Assembly: GCF_030544485.1 (NCBI RefSeq)
Contig: NZ_CP130610.1
Coordinates: 3,596,001-3,660,000 of the forward strand
Reading direction: 5' to 3'
DNA length: 64,000 nt
DNA from: Halomonas sp. HAL1
Lineage (GTDB): Bacteria; Pseudomonadota; Gammaproteobacteria; Pseudomonadales; Halomonadaceae
Position 1 is the first letter of the stretch. Every line of letters begins with the position of its first letter. Position numbers and translations under genes: made by a program. Under the pieces are notes generated by a model, which saw nothing but the letters and a program-made list of their open reading frames with translations, ran no database searches and was not told the DNA's origin. Below are positions 42,039-51,156 of the stretch, piece by piece.

Positions 42039-43034
42039 ATGCAACGCTATTTGATCTCAACTGCCACCGCCCTAGGCCTCGCCATCGCGGCGTCACACGC
42101 CTCTGCCGATACCGTACTGCGAGCTTCGCATCAATTCCCCGGTGGTCAAGGGGACGTGCGCGATGAAATGGTGCAAATGATGGCCCGCGAAGTAGCCGAT
42201 GCAGATGTCGGGCTGACCATTGAAGTCTATCCCGGCCAATCGCTGTTTAAAGCGCGTGAACAGTGGGGCGCCGTCGCCCGTGGTCGTCTGGACATCACTT
42301 CTCTACCGCTGGATTACGCTAGCGGCCGCCACCCGGAGTTCTCGGCTACGCTGATGCCGGGATTGGTGCGTAATCAGGAACATGCCCAACGCCTGAATGA
42401 CTCTGAGTATATGGAGATGATTAAAGAGGTCATTCGCGAAGGCGGCGCTCGGGTACTTGCAGATGCTTGGCTATCGGGCGGTTTTGCCTCTAGCGAGCAG
42501 TGCGTTACCTCGCCTGATACCGTCGAGGGTCAGAACTTCCGCGCCGCCGGGCCTGCGTTTGAACAAATGCTGGAAGCAGCCGGTGCCTCCATCGCCTCCA
42601 TGCCCTCTTCCGAGGTGTATACCGCCATGCAAACCGGCGTGCTGGATGCCGCTAATACCTCATCGATGTCGTTTATCTCCTTTCGGCTTTACGAACAGGT
42701 TGAGTGCTTGACCGAGCCCGGCGACTTCGCGCTGTGGTACATGTACGAACCCATTCTTATTTCCGAGCAGGTGTGGCAAGGGCTCAACGAAGAGCAGCAA
42801 GCAGCCCTGATGGAAGCGGGTGAAGCCGCCGAGGCGTTCTTTGCGGAAGAGGCCGCCGCCATTGACCAGGAGATGGTCGACCTCTACGAAGAGAATGGCG
42901 TGGAAGTAGTCAGCATGAGCGAGGACGACTACAACGCCTGGCTCGATATCGCTAAGGAGACTTCCTACAAAAACTTTGCCGAGAACGTTCCCAACGGACA
43001 AGCCATTATCGATGCGGCGCTGGCCGTCGAGTAA
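42039..43034 (+). CDS. TRAP transporter substrate-binding protein of the malonate operon
   Basis: 331 aa. The ATG at 42039 has TTGGAG seven bases upstream and starts a proper signal peptide (MQRYLISTATALGLAIAASHASA). A longer frame from 41895 reads through the promoter and is rejected. DctP features: RASHQFPGGQGDVRDEM at the mature start, EGQNFRAAGPAFEQML with the ligand Arg, and SEVYTAMQTGVLDAANTS. Gene context (malonyl-CoA synthetase and decarboxylase downstream) indicates malonate or a methylmalonate-like diacid. A terminator follows the stop. Confidence 0.9.
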   Translation: MQRYLISTATALGLAIAASHASADTVLRASHQFPGGQGDVRDEMVQMMAREVADADVGLTIEVYPGQSLFKAREQWGAVARGRLDITSLPLDYASGRHPEFSATLMPGLVRNQEHAQRLNDSEYMEMIKEVIREGGARVLADAWLSGGFASSEQCVTSPDTVEGQNFRAAGPAFEQMLEAAGASIASMPSSEVYTAMQTGVLDAANTSSMSFISFRLYEQVECLTEPGDFALWYMYEPILISEQVWQGLNEEQQAALMEAGEAAEAFFAEEAAAIDQEMVDLYEENGVEVVSMSEDDYNAWLDIAKETSYKNFAENVPNGQAIIDAALAVE

Positions 43035-43058
43035 GCAACCCATGATCGCCTAATGGCG

Positions 43059-43086
43059 CGGCCATTCCGCTCGGGATGGCCGTTTT
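43059..43086 (+). terminator. Intrinsic terminator between dctP and dctQ of the malonate operon
   Basis: CGGCCAT (43059-43065) pairs with ATGGCCG (43076-43082); inner bases extend the stem to about ten pairs (one G-T), and TTTT follows at 43083-43086. It lies 24 bases after the binding-protein stop and within the 100 base gap before the small permease. Confidence 0.7.
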
Positions 43087-43136
43087 CTACTGATGCTTGC
43101 TTAGCTTGGCGAAATAACCAGCTTGACGAGGGAATT

Positions 43137-43658
43137 ATGGCACCTGCAACGACACACAATGCCCTTGCGCGAGGGGGTATCATTGGCGGCTACATTCGCG
43201 TCATGGACAAACTCTCGCGGCTTTCCGCCTACTTGGCCTGCGCCCTGTTTATCGCTGGCGTACTCGTGATTTGTCAGATGGTATTTATTCGCTACTTACT
43301 GGGAATGAGCACCAGCTGGCAGACTGAATTCACCATCTTCTCAGTAACGGCAGCGATGTTGATGGGCAGCCCCTATGTATTGATGACTGGCGGCCATGTC
43401 GCCATCACGATTGTTCCCGATGCGCTAGGCGGTATTACCCGCACTATCATGCGCTTGATCGCGTCGCTGTTTGGGTTAGGTTTTTGTGCCGCGTTGGCGT
43501 ATGCCAGCTGGGTCTATGTTTTTGAGGCGCTCCACGGCGAGTGGACCACGGGCTCGGTATGGAATCCGCCACTGTGGCCCGCCTTACTGCCTATGGCGGT
43601 CGGCGCCACCCTACTTTCGCTGCAGTATATAGCTGAAATTTTGCGTGGGGAGAACTGA
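43137..43658 (+). CDS. TRAP transporter small permease subunit
   Basis: 173 aa with four predicted helices of the DctQ type; FIRYLLGMSTSWQTEFTIFSVTAAML is the conserved core. The ATG at 43137 has GAGGGA four bases upstream; the longer frame from 43053 lies in the terminator stem and is rejected. Two bases separate it from the large permease. Confidence 0.88.
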   Translation: MAPATTHNALARGGIIGGYIRVMDKLSRLSAYLACALFIAGVLVICQMVFIRYLLGMSTSWQTEFTIFSVTAAMLMGSPYVLMTGGHVAITIVPDALGGITRTIMRLIASLFGLGFCAALAYASWVYVFEALHGEWTTGSVWNPPLWPALLPMAVGATLLSLQYIAEILRGEN

Positions 43659-43660
43659 TT

Positions 43661-44995
43661 ATGGATCCCATCACGTTAGGCATTATCGTTGCCATCGCGC
43701 TGATTGCTCTGATGGCCATTGGCACCCCTATCGCTTTCGCCCTGGGCGGTGTATCGCTGCTGGCACTGATCTACGACCGTGGCCTTGCTGAGCTCACCTA
43801 CTTCGGGGAAACCTTTTTTGACCGCATCGCAGAGTTTGGTTTTGTCGCCATTCCGATGTTTATTTTGATGGGCGCCGCGGTGGCCTCCTCCCCCACCGGG
43901 CGTGATCTGTATCGCTCGCTGGATCTGTGGATGGGCAAACTGCCCGGCGGTCTGGCGGTTTCCAATATTGGCGCCTGTTCCATTTTTGCGGCTCTGTCGG
44001 GATCATCCCCCGCCACCTGTGCTGCGATTGGCAAAATGGGTATTCCCGAAATGCGCAAGCGCGGCTACCCCGATGGCGTGGCAGCAGGGTGTATTGCCGC
44101 GGGCGGTACCCTGGGCATTTTGATTCCGCCGTCGGTCACCATGATCATCTACGGCATTTCCACCGAAACCTCGATTGGTCGGCTGTTTATTGCCGGGGTG
44201 GTGCCGGGCTTCATGCTCGCTGGTCTGTTCATGATCTGGACCATGATCGCCTGCAAGATGGCCGGTGGATACAACAACCCTATGGCCGAGTCCGTCGAAC
44301 GGCTAAAAGAGAATGTTAAGCAGAATGTCGATAGCAACCTGAAAGCATTAGTGCGGGTTCTCCCTTTCTTAGGCGTGGTCGCGGGCATCCTGTTTGCGCT
44401 TTATGGCGGGGTGGCCACACCTTCCGAGGCGGCGGGCGTTGGCGCGTTTCTATGCTTAGCGCTAGCGATCCTCATCTACCGCATGTGGCAGTTGGGGCCC
44501 ATCAAGCTGATCATGCGCGACTCGCTGCGTGAAAGCGTGATGATCATGTTGGTGATCGCCACCGCCGAGGTATTTGCCTACGCACTCTCCTCCATGTTCA
44601 TCACCCAAACCGTAGCGGCTGCGATTGCCGGACTGGAGATTAACCGCTGGGCGCTGATGGGGGTGATCAACCTCTTTTTGCTAGTGGCTGGCTTCTTCCT
44701 GCCGCCCGTGGCCGTGATCGTGATGACTGCCCCGATCTTGTTGCCCATCATCCTCGCGGCCAACTTCGACCCGTACTGGTTTGCGGTGATCCTGACCATC
44801 AACCTGGAGATTGGCCTGATTACACCGCCGGTGGGTCTCAACCTGTTCATTATTAAAGGCATCGCGCCGGATATCTCGCTGCGCGACATTCTGATGGGGA
44901 GCTTGCCCTACGCGCTGTGCATGGTGCTGGGTATCTTGTTGCTGTGCCTTTTCCCAGGCATCGCGCTTTGGCTACCTAACTTGATCATGAGTTAA
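43661..44995 (+). CDS. TRAP transporter large permease subunit
   Basis: 444 aa DctM protein, about 12 helices: FGFVAIPMFILMGAAVASS, LSGSSPATCAAIGKMGIPEM and GGTLGILIPPSVTMIIYGI. Compared with the first TRAP system in this window it is only distantly similar, so the two importers have separate substrates. Eleven bases separate it from malonyl-CoA decarboxylase. Confidence 0.92.
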   Translation: MDPITLGIIVAIALIALMAIGTPIAFALGGVSLLALIYDRGLAELTYFGETFFDRIAEFGFVAIPMFILMGAAVASSPTGRDLYRSLDLWMGKLPGGLAVSNIGACSIFAALSGSSPATCAAIGKMGIPEMRKRGYPDGVAAGCIAAGGTLGILIPPSVTMIIYGISTETSIGRLFIAGVVPGFMLAGLFMIWTMIACKMAGGYNNPMAESVERLKENVKQNVDSNLKALVRVLPFLGVVAGILFALYGGVATPSEAAGVGAFLCLALAILIYRMWQLGPIKLIMRDSLRESVMIMLVIATAEVFAYALSSMFITQTVAAAIAGLEINRWALMGVINLFLLVAGFFLPPVAVIVMTAPILLPIILAANFDPYWFAVILTINLEIGLITPPVGLNLFIIKGIAPDISLRDILMGSLPYALCMVLGILLLCLFPGIALWLPNLIMS

Positions 44996-45006
44996 GGAGT
45001 TCGACC

Positions 45007-46383
45007 ATGAACATGATGTTTTTGCAGGAGTTGTTTAACAACATCACCCAGCGTGATGCCTTGTTGCGCCGCCGCCATCCCGAGACAGAGACGCCCGACC
45101 ATCAGCAGTTGGTCAAAGCGTGCCACAAGCTGCTGGAAAGCGATGGCGAAGCCTCCAGCATTGCGCTGGCAAGCCGTGCTTTAGCGATTTACCAGCGGCT
45201 CCCGGCAACTGAAAAAAACAGTTTCTTTATCCGTTTAATAACAGACTTTGCCGCCGACCCAGGCCCTATTGATGCGGCCTATACGGCGTATCGGCAAGCC
45301 CGCGACAACCCCACTTTACAGCGGCTATTTGAAGCCAGCGAACCTAGGCGCCAGGAACTTTTCCGGCGTTTAAACCTGGCCAGCGATGGTACCTATGAGT
45401 TGGTTAAAATGCGTGAAGATCTGCTGGCATTGCTGCGTGAGCAGCCTGAACTGAAGGCCATTGACGACGATTTTGCTCACCTGTTCGGCTCCTGGTTCAA
45501 TCGCGGCTTTTTGATGCTCAAGCGCATTGATTGGAATACCCCCGCTTCGATTCTTGAGAAGATCATCCGCTACGAGGCGGTACACGAAATTCAGGACTGG
45601 GACGATCTACGTCGGCGGCTGGATGCACGTGATCGCCGCTGTTTCGCCTTTTTCCACCCAGCGATTGGCGACGAGCCGTTGATCTTCGTGGAAGTCGCCC
45701 TGCACAAGGGACTGCCCAGCCGTATTCAGCCTATTTTATCGGGAGAGAGGGCGGGCGAAAGTAGCGCTAAAAAAGCTATCGACGAACCTGAAGACGCTGA
45801 TACCGCGGCGTTCTTTGGTATCAGCAATTGCCAGACCGGTCTGCGCGGCATCTCCTTTGGTAACTTTTTGATCAAGCAAGTGGTGCAAGAACTCTCTCAG
45901 GAACTGCCGCAGCTGAAATACTTCGTCACTCTCTCGCCGGTGCCCGGCTTTGCCCAGTGGTTACAAGAACAACGTAATGATGAGCAGCTTCCTGAGTCAC
46001 TGCGTAAGTCACTCAAAGGACTTGAAACGCCGGGGTGGCATCAAGACAAAACCCGTGAGGAGCCATTGAAAGCCGCGATTCGCCCGTTGGCGGCGCGCTA
46101 CTTAGCCGAGGAGAAGAACCGCCACGGCCTGCCGCTGAACCCGGTGGCCCGTTTCCACCTTGGTAATGGGGCCGAACTCCACCGTATCAATTGGCTGGGC
46201 GATATCTCCGAGAAGGGCTTTAACCAGGCCGCAGGCTTGATGGTCAACTACCTGTACGTGCTGGACGATATCGAACGCAACCACGAAAACTATACCGCCA
46301 AGGGCACCGTTGCCTGCTCCAATGAGGTGCGCGACCTCGCTCGACGCGCCCGCAAGCTGGCCAAGGGAGAGACCACCAAATGA
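45007..46383 (+). CDS. matA: Malonyl-CoA decarboxylase
   Basis: 458 aa MCD family enzyme, releasing CO2 from malonyl-CoA to give acetyl-CoA. The helical N-terminal domain (to about residue 160) precedes the GNAT-like catalytic domain, which carries RRCFAFFHPAIGDEPLIFVEVAL, FFGISNCQTGLRGISFGNFLIKQVV and CSNEV near the end. A catalytic Ser/His pair is expected in the SNCQ and NPVARFHLGNGAELHRINWLGD segments. AAGGAG is seven bases before ATG. The stop overlaps matB (ATGA). MatA plus MatB plus transporter equals the complete malonate utilisation route. Confidence 0.94.
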   Translation: MNMMFLQELFNNITQRDALLRRRHPETETPDHQQLVKACHKLLESDGEASSIALASRALAIYQRLPATEKNSFFIRLITDFAADPGPIDAAYTAYRQARDNPTLQRLFEASEPRRQELFRRLNLASDGTYELVKMREDLLALLREQPELKAIDDDFAHLFGSWFNRGFLMLKRIDWNTPASILEKIIRYEAVHEIQDWDDLRRRLDARDRRCFAFFHPAIGDEPLIFVEVALHKGLPSRIQPILSGERAGESSAKKAIDEPEDADTAAFFGISNCQTGLRGISFGNFLIKQVVQELSQELPQLKYFVTLSPVPGFAQWLQEQRNDEQLPESLRKSLKGLETPGWHQDKTREEPLKAAIRPLAARYLAEEKNRHGLPLNPVARFHLGNGAELHRINWLGDISEKGFNQAAGLMVNYLYVLDDIERNHENYTAKGTVACSNEVRDLARRARKLAKGETTK

Positions 46384-47912
46384 GCCACAATCTATTTGAA
46401 ACCTTTGCTGCCAAAATGCGTGAGCGCGCAGAGGCCGATTTTATTACTACCCGCGATGGCCGCCGCTACAGTTACACCGATGCACTGAGCATAAGCGCGA
46501 AACTTGCCGGTGCGTTGACTGAGCTGGGCGTTAAGCAAGGCGACCGTGTCGCTGTGCAGGTGGACAAAAGCCCTGAAGCGATACTGCTTTATTTGGCCTG
46601 CCTGCGCATTGGCGGGGTCTACTTGCCCCTTAACACCGGCTATACCGGCGATGAAATCCGCTACTTTTTGAACGATGCCGAGCCTGCGTTGTTTGTCTGC
46701 CGACCCAAGATAGAAGAGGAAGCGCGAGCGCTTGCCGCTGAAACCGGCTGCCCGGCCGTGGCCACTCTAGGCAGCGCCGCCGATGGCAGCCTGATGGAAG
46801 CTACCAGCGCAGCAACGCCACGGGAGGATATCGTGGCACTGGGCGAACGCGATCTGGCCGCCATTCTTTACACATCCGGCACCACCGGGCGCTCCAAAGG
46901 CGCCATGCTGACGCACAAGAACCTCGCCTCCAATGCTGAAACCTTGGTAACAGCCTGGCACTTCAGCGCCGATGACCGGCTAATCCACGCGCTGCCGATC
47001 TTCCATACCCACGGTCTGTTTGTTGCCTGCAATGTCACTCTGATGGCAGGCGCCAGCATGCTGTTCCTGCCGAAGTTTGATGCCGATGTCATTTTTAAAG
47101 AGTTGCCCCGTGGCACTGTGATGATGGGCGTTCCTACCTTCTATACGCGCTTGGTTCAGGATGAGCGCCTGACGCCTGACGTTACCGCCAACATGCGGCT
47201 GTTCGTCTCCGGCTCTGCCCCGCTCACCGCCGAGACCCACGAGGCGTTTGAAGCCAAAACCGATCATGCAATTCTTGAGCGCTACGGCATGACCGAAACC
47301 AATATGAACCTCTCCAACCCATATGAAGGCGCCCGCCGAGCAGGCACCGTGGGTATGCCGCTACCTGGCGTGGAGATGCGTATTACCAACCGCGAAACCG
47401 GCGAAGAAGTGCCTTCGGGTGAAATTGGCATGCTGCAGATTCGCGGCCCGAATGTGTTTATTGGCTACTGGCGGATGCCCGAAAAGACCCGCGAGGAGCT
47501 GTTAGACGATGGCTTTTTCATTACTGGCGATCTCGCCATGGTCGACGAGCAAGGCTATGTGCATATTGTGGGTCGCGACAAAGACCTGGTGATTTCCGGC
47601 GGCTACAACGTCTACCCCAAAGAGGTCGAGCAGGTGATCGACGAGCTCGACCAAGTCGCTGAATCCGCGGTCATCGGCCTGCCCCATCCTGACTTTGGTG
47701 AGGGAGTGACCGCTGTGGTCGTGCGCCAGCAAGGAGCTCTTGATGATCAGCTTAATGAAGATAAGGTGATCAGCCATCTAGACGGTCGGCTAGCCAAGTA
47801 TAAGCAGCCCAAACGGGTCTTCTTTGTCGATGAACTACCCCGCAACACCATGGGCAAAGTGCAAAAAAACGAGCTGCGCAAGCAGTTTAACGACACCTAT
47901 CGCACGCCATAG
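46380..47912 (+). CDS. matB: Malonyl-CoA synthetase (malonate-CoA ligase)
   Basis: 510 aa acyl-adenylate-forming enzyme. The P-loop YTSGTTGRSKGAML, the ERYGMTETNMNLSNPYEGARR motif typical of MatB (Arg for the second carboxylate), GDLAMVDEQGYVHIVGRDKD, and the C-terminal lysine in PRNTMGKVQKNELR are all present. It activates malonate with ATP and CoA; the product is decarboxylated by MatA. It overlaps matA by four bases and ends the operon before a good terminator. Confidence 0.94.
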   Translation: MSHNLFETFAAKMRERAEADFITTRDGRRYSYTDALSISAKLAGALTELGVKQGDRVAVQVDKSPEAILLYLACLRIGGVYLPLNTGYTGDEIRYFLNDAEPALFVCRPKIEEEARALAAETGCPAVATLGSAADGSLMEATSAATPREDIVALGERDLAAILYTSGTTGRSKGAMLTHKNLASNAETLVTAWHFSADDRLIHALPIFHTHGLFVACNVTLMAGASMLFLPKFDADVIFKELPRGTVMMGVPTFYTRLVQDERLTPDVTANMRLFVSGSAPLTAETHEAFEAKTDHAILERYGMTETNMNLSNPYEGARRAGTVGMPLPGVEMRITNRETGEEVPSGEIGMLQIRGPNVFIGYWRMPEKTREELLDDGFFITGDLAMVDEQGYVHIVGRDKDLVISGGYNVYPKEVEQVIDELDQVAESAVIGLPHPDFGEGVTAVVVRQQGALDDQLNEDKVISHLDGRLAKYKQPKRVFFVDELPRNTMGKVQKNELRKQFNDTYRTP

Positions 47913-47948
47913 TCGCCCGTCCTGCCAGCATACTCTTGCCATCCTTTT

Positions 47949-47971
47949 GCCCCGCGGCGTGCGGGGCTTTT
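47949..47971 (+). terminator. Intrinsic terminator of the malonate operon
   Basis: GCCCCGC-GGCGT-GCGGGGC (47949-47967), a perfect 7 bp GC stem, is followed by TTTT. It lies 36 bases after the matB stop. A second small hairpin (CCAGC-GCTTT-GCTGG) follows. Confidence 0.88.
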
Positions 47972-48040
47972 ACCAGCGCTTTGCTGGGAAAAGGAACCAT
48001 TTGCTCTACTAAGTGTTAAGGTGAAACTACTTAACGAACG

Positions 48041-48514
48041 ATGGAGCAAATCACCTTGACTACGCCTACCGTCACAAGCGGCATCACTGCCAGCGAACTA
48101 TATAAGTTAGTCAGCCAGCCAGCCTCCGCCAGCAGCGAAAACGCGACCTATGAGTGGCCCGAAGCGACCATTAGCCTGGATGAGACCAATCAGACGCTGA
48201 TCTGGGAGCTTAACGACTACGGCAACTTGCCGATTACCCTCTCGCGCAGCGAAAATGAGTGGATCGCGATGGCGCCTATTGTTGCCGTTGCTAACGTTAA
48301 TAATACCGCTGAGTTAAATGAAGTGCTGTTGCGTCAGGGTATTTCGTTACCGCTGGCTTCCGTGGGTATCGTCGAGATCGACGGTCACGACTTTTATGTG
48401 GCTTACGGACAGCTGTTTGGCGACTCCAAGCTTGAGTCAATTTGCGCTGAGCTACACGCCACCGCTGGCGCTGCTATGGAAGTGGCTGAACTGATTCAAA
48501 CGCACTTTGCCTAA
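48041..48514 (+). CDS. yjfI: DUF2170 (YjfI-like) protein
   Basis: 157 aa from ATG 48041, or 152 aa from TTG 48056. The TTG has a GGAG nine bases upstream, while the ATG has no close ribosome site, so TTG may be the true start. The chain matches DUF2170, a soluble protein fold of about 150 aa found next to PspA-like proteins; it has no visible catalytic motif. It is the first gene of a cluster with the same order as E. coli yjfIJKLMC. Function unknown, perhaps a chaperone-like or regulatory partner of the next protein. Confidence 0.8.
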   Translation: MEQITLTTPTVTSGITASELYKLVSQPASASSENATYEWPEATISLDETNQTLIWELNDYGNLPITLSRSENEWIAMAPIVAVANVNNTAELNEVLLRQGISLPLASVGIVEIDGHDFYVAYGQLFGDSKLESICAELHATAGAAMEVAELIQTHFA

Positions 48515-48597
48515 CGTTTATCCATTGTTCGTCTATTCTCCAAATCACCGTTATCCATTAGTGTCACCGCCCAGGTGACGTATAAGCGAGATTACTT

Positions 48598-49293
48598 ATG
48601 TTAAGCAAAATTATGACCGCCCTGCGCGGCAAAGCGAATGAAACGGGTCAAACAGTGGTTGATTCCCAGGCACTGCGTATTTTAGACCAGGAGATTCGCG
48701 ACTCAGAAAATCACCTTAGCCAGTCTAAAACCGAACTGACCCGACTGATGGGCCAACGCCAGCTGAACAGCAATAAAGCGGACACGCTGGAAAGCAAAAT
48801 TGCCGAGCTGGAAAAAAGCGCAGAAGCTGCGCTGGATAAAGGCGAGGAAGCACTGGCGGTGGAAGTCGCTGAGCGCATGGTAGCGTTGCAGGATGACCTG
48901 GAAGCAGAGCGTGCGATTGTTAGCGAGTACGATGCCAGCATTGAAAAACTGCGCGGCGCGATTCGCGGCACCGACAACCAGCTTCGCCAGCTCAAGCAGC
49001 AGGTGAGCGTGGTAAAAGCCACCGAGTCAGCGCAAAAAGCCCAATCTGCCGTGGCATCACGCCACTCAGGCCAGAACAGCGCGATGAGCAGCGCCATGGA
49101 GTCACTGGAGCGCATTAAAGAGCGCCAGCAGCTCAATTCGGCGCAAATGCACGCGGCCGATGAAATGGCGGCTGAGGAGAGCGGCAGCTCGCTGGAAGCC
49201 CGCCTGAAAGCAGCCGGTGTGGGCGGTCAGGAGCGCAAGGCAGACGACGTGTTAGCACGCCTGAAAGCGAAGAAAAATGCCGCACAAGAGTAA
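48598..49293 (+). CDS. yjfJ: PspA/IM30-family protein (YjfJ-like)
   Basis: 231 aa, nearly all helical coiled coil, Ala/Glu/Gln/Arg rich. The N-terminal helix MLSKIMTALRGKANETGQ matches PspA/IM30 proteins, ESCRT-III relatives that polymerise on and protect the inner membrane. The ending carries a short extra helix (EARLKAAGVG...DVLARLKAKK), a feature of the YjfJ branch. The cluster context suggests an envelope-stress or potassium-independent membrane maintenance role; not known precisely. Confidence 0.88.
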   Translation: MLSKIMTALRGKANETGQTVVDSQALRILDQEIRDSENHLSQSKTELTRLMGQRQLNSNKADTLESKIAELEKSAEAALDKGEEALAVEVAERMVALQDDLEAERAIVSEYDASIEKLRGAIRGTDNQLRQLKQQVSVVKATESAQKAQSAVASRHSGQNSAMSSAMESLERIKERQQLNSAQMHAADEMAAEESGSSLEARLKAAGVGGQERKADDVLARLKAKKNAAQE

Positions 49294-49326
49294 ATTCAGC
49301 GTTTAAATTTATTAGGGAGCCAGGCC

Positions 49327-50049
49327 ATGTTTAACACCCTCAAGGCACTTTTTCGCGCGACCACGGAAAAGCCGCCCGAGCCGAATACAGGCCGCCCGGT
49401 GGCCACGGGCCTGCCTATGGGTGTCAGTCAGGAAGATCTTGAAGGCTTGCGGCTGGATGGTCGCGTCAATATTAAGCTGATCGGCCTGCGCGCCCATGCC
49501 GATGCACTGTTTCGCTGGGACGACGATGCCTACCACCATATTGCCGCCGTCGGGCATGTCGATCTAGGCCAGGGGGCGCACCTCGTGCGTTTCTATCTGG
49601 ATAACGATACGTGGCTGCAGGCCAATATTGAAAACGGTCAGGTGCTTGAATATAAGCTGTTCGACTTTTACCGTGTTGCCCATCTTTCAGATGCTGAATT
49701 TGATGGTGTGATTAACGGTGAAGATAAACAGCCCGACAGCATCGGTGCTCAAACCGTCGCGCTCACCTCCACCACTGATGAGCCACGCGTCTGTAATTAT
49801 CAGCGGGTATGGGGAAATAGCGACAGCCTCTGGTCGCCACCGGTGGTTTTCGAAGAGCAAGTGATGACCACCGAGAGTATTGCTGCACGCCACGTGACCC
49901 ATCACGCGATGCTTTATGAACGTACCATACAAGGCACTGAGCGTATGGAGTACCTGCTGATAAGCGCTGAAAATGATGACGAAGGCAGCTTTATGGTGGT
50001 GCATAACGTGGGGGTAGACGTGGCCTCCGTCGATATTGACGCTATGTAA
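49327..50049 (+). CDS. yjfK: DUF2491 (YjfK-like) protein
   Basis: 240 aa soluble protein of the DUF2491 family, found almost only in yjf-type clusters. Stretches such as GRVNIKLIGLRAHADALFRWDDDAYHHIAAVG and EYLLISAENDDEG are typical. No signal peptide and no catalytic pattern recognised. AGGGAGCCAGGCC precedes the ATG. Function unknown. Confidence 0.8.
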   Translation: MFNTLKALFRATTEKPPEPNTGRPVATGLPMGVSQEDLEGLRLDGRVNIKLIGLRAHADALFRWDDDAYHHIAAVGHVDLGQGAHLVRFYLDNDTWLQANIENGQVLEYKLFDFYRVAHLSDAEFDGVINGEDKQPDSIGAQTVALTSTTDEPRVCNYQRVWGNSDSLWSPPVVFEEQVMTTESIAARHVTHHAMLYERTIQGTERMEYLLISAENDDEGSFMVVHNVGVDVASVDIDAM

Positions 50050-50103
50050 TCGTTACCGCCTTTATTTAAAACGTTTTATCTACTACAAAAGGAAACCGCC
50101 ACC

Positions 50104-50517
50104 ATGGTGAACTACCTGTACGGCTTGCCGTCATTTATCGCCTATCTAGTGACGGCGATTGTACTGCTCGCCGCTTTTATGTACTGCTACAGCCGCATTA
50201 CGCCTCATCACGAGTGGACACTAATTCGCGAAGGTAACGCTGCCGCCGCTTCTGCCTACGGCGGCTCAATTCTGGGTTTTACGATTCCGCTTTATAGTGC
50301 GATGGCACACTCAATCAATTTTATCGATTTTGTGCTTTGGGGCGTCGTCGCCTTTATCGTTCAGTTAGCCACCTTCTTTGGCGTTAAGCTGTTTTTGCGC
50401 AAACAGGGTGAAAGCCTGTCTCAGCACATCACCGAAGGCCATCAAGCCTACGGCATTTTAATGGCCAGTGTGGCCGTGGCAGTCGGCTTGCTCAACGCCG
50501 CTTCGATGACGTGGTAA
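50104..50517 (+). CDS. yjfL: DUF350 (YjfL-like) membrane protein
   Basis: 137 aa, four predicted helices, the DUF350 family: AASAYGGSILGFTIPLYSAMAHS and QHITEGHQAYGILMASVAVAVGLLNAASM. Short repeats within the chain reflect its internal duplication. AAAGGAAACCGCC lies upstream. It is in the inner membrane and probably a partner of the PspA-like protein. Confidence 0.85.
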   Translation: MVNYLYGLPSFIAYLVTAIVLLAAFMYCYSRITPHHEWTLIREGNAAAASAYGGSILGFTIPLYSAMAHSINFIDFVLWGVVAFIVQLATFFGVKLFLRKQGESLSQHITEGHQAYGILMASVAVAVGLLNAASMTW

Positions 50518-50529
50518 AGGAGAGCCCGC

Positions 50530-51138
50530 ATGTCTAAACAGGATCACACTCCCCATTTGCCCCGCCGCAAACGCAGCGGGCGTTTAACGCTGGCGATGAT
50601 GGGCGCCAGCGCCTTTGGCCTTACCGCCTGTGGCCAGCCGCCCCAGGAAGAGCAGATCACCGAGATCGAATTTGACGAGCCGCGCAGCTTTGAAAGCGTG
50701 GAAGCCTGCGTCGCGGAGAATGTCTATACCCGTAGCGCCTGCGAAGATGCCTATGAAGCGTCACTGGAAGCGGTGCCACGCTATAGCACCCTGGAAGAGT
50801 GCGAAGCTGAGAATGGTGAAGGCGCTTGCACCGCGCCAACCGAAGAGCAGTCTCAAGCAGCGACGGGGAGCACCGGTGGCAGTTGGTTCATGCCGGCCAT
50901 GATGGGTTATATGGTTGGCAGCATGATGTCCAACACCAACCGTGGTCGCTCTTTCGAGCGGGTTTATCAGGAGCCGGTATACCGCAACCGTCAAAACCAG
51001 GGCAACTGGAATACGGCGACCAATCAGGCGACTCAGCGGGTAAGCCAGCGTAACGATGCCATGCGTAACTCGGTAGCGACCTCTCAGCGTCGGGGCTTTG
51101 GCTCTCGCTCTTCGGCCCGGGGCGGCTGGGGCTCCTAG
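50530..51138 (+). CDS. yjfM: DUF1190 (YjfM/YgiB-like) lipoprotein
   Basis: 202 aa. The N-terminus is basic, then LTLAMMGASAFGLTACGQ, a lipobox with Cys near residue 35, so the protein should be anchored to a membrane. The DUF1190 domain shows its cysteine pattern (VEACVAENVYTRSACEDAYEAS, then EECEAENGEGAC) and a Gly-rich segment MMGYMVGSMMSNTNRGRSF. The Arg/Ser/Gly-rich tail (SQRRGFGSRSSARGGWGS) is family-typical. GGAGAG is seven bases before the ATG. It always occurs beside the ATP-grasp gene. Confidence 0.85.
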   Translation: MSKQDHTPHLPRRKRSGRLTLAMMGASAFGLTACGQPPQEEQITEIEFDEPRSFESVEACVAENVYTRSACEDAYEASLEAVPRYSTLEECEAENGEGACTAPTEEQSQAATGSTGGSWFMPAMMGYMVGSMMSNTNRGRSFERVYQEPVYRNRQNQGNWNTATNQATQRVSQRNDAMRNSVATSQRRGFGSRSSARGGWGS

Positions 51139-51156
51139 CTATCACCGGATACCGAC

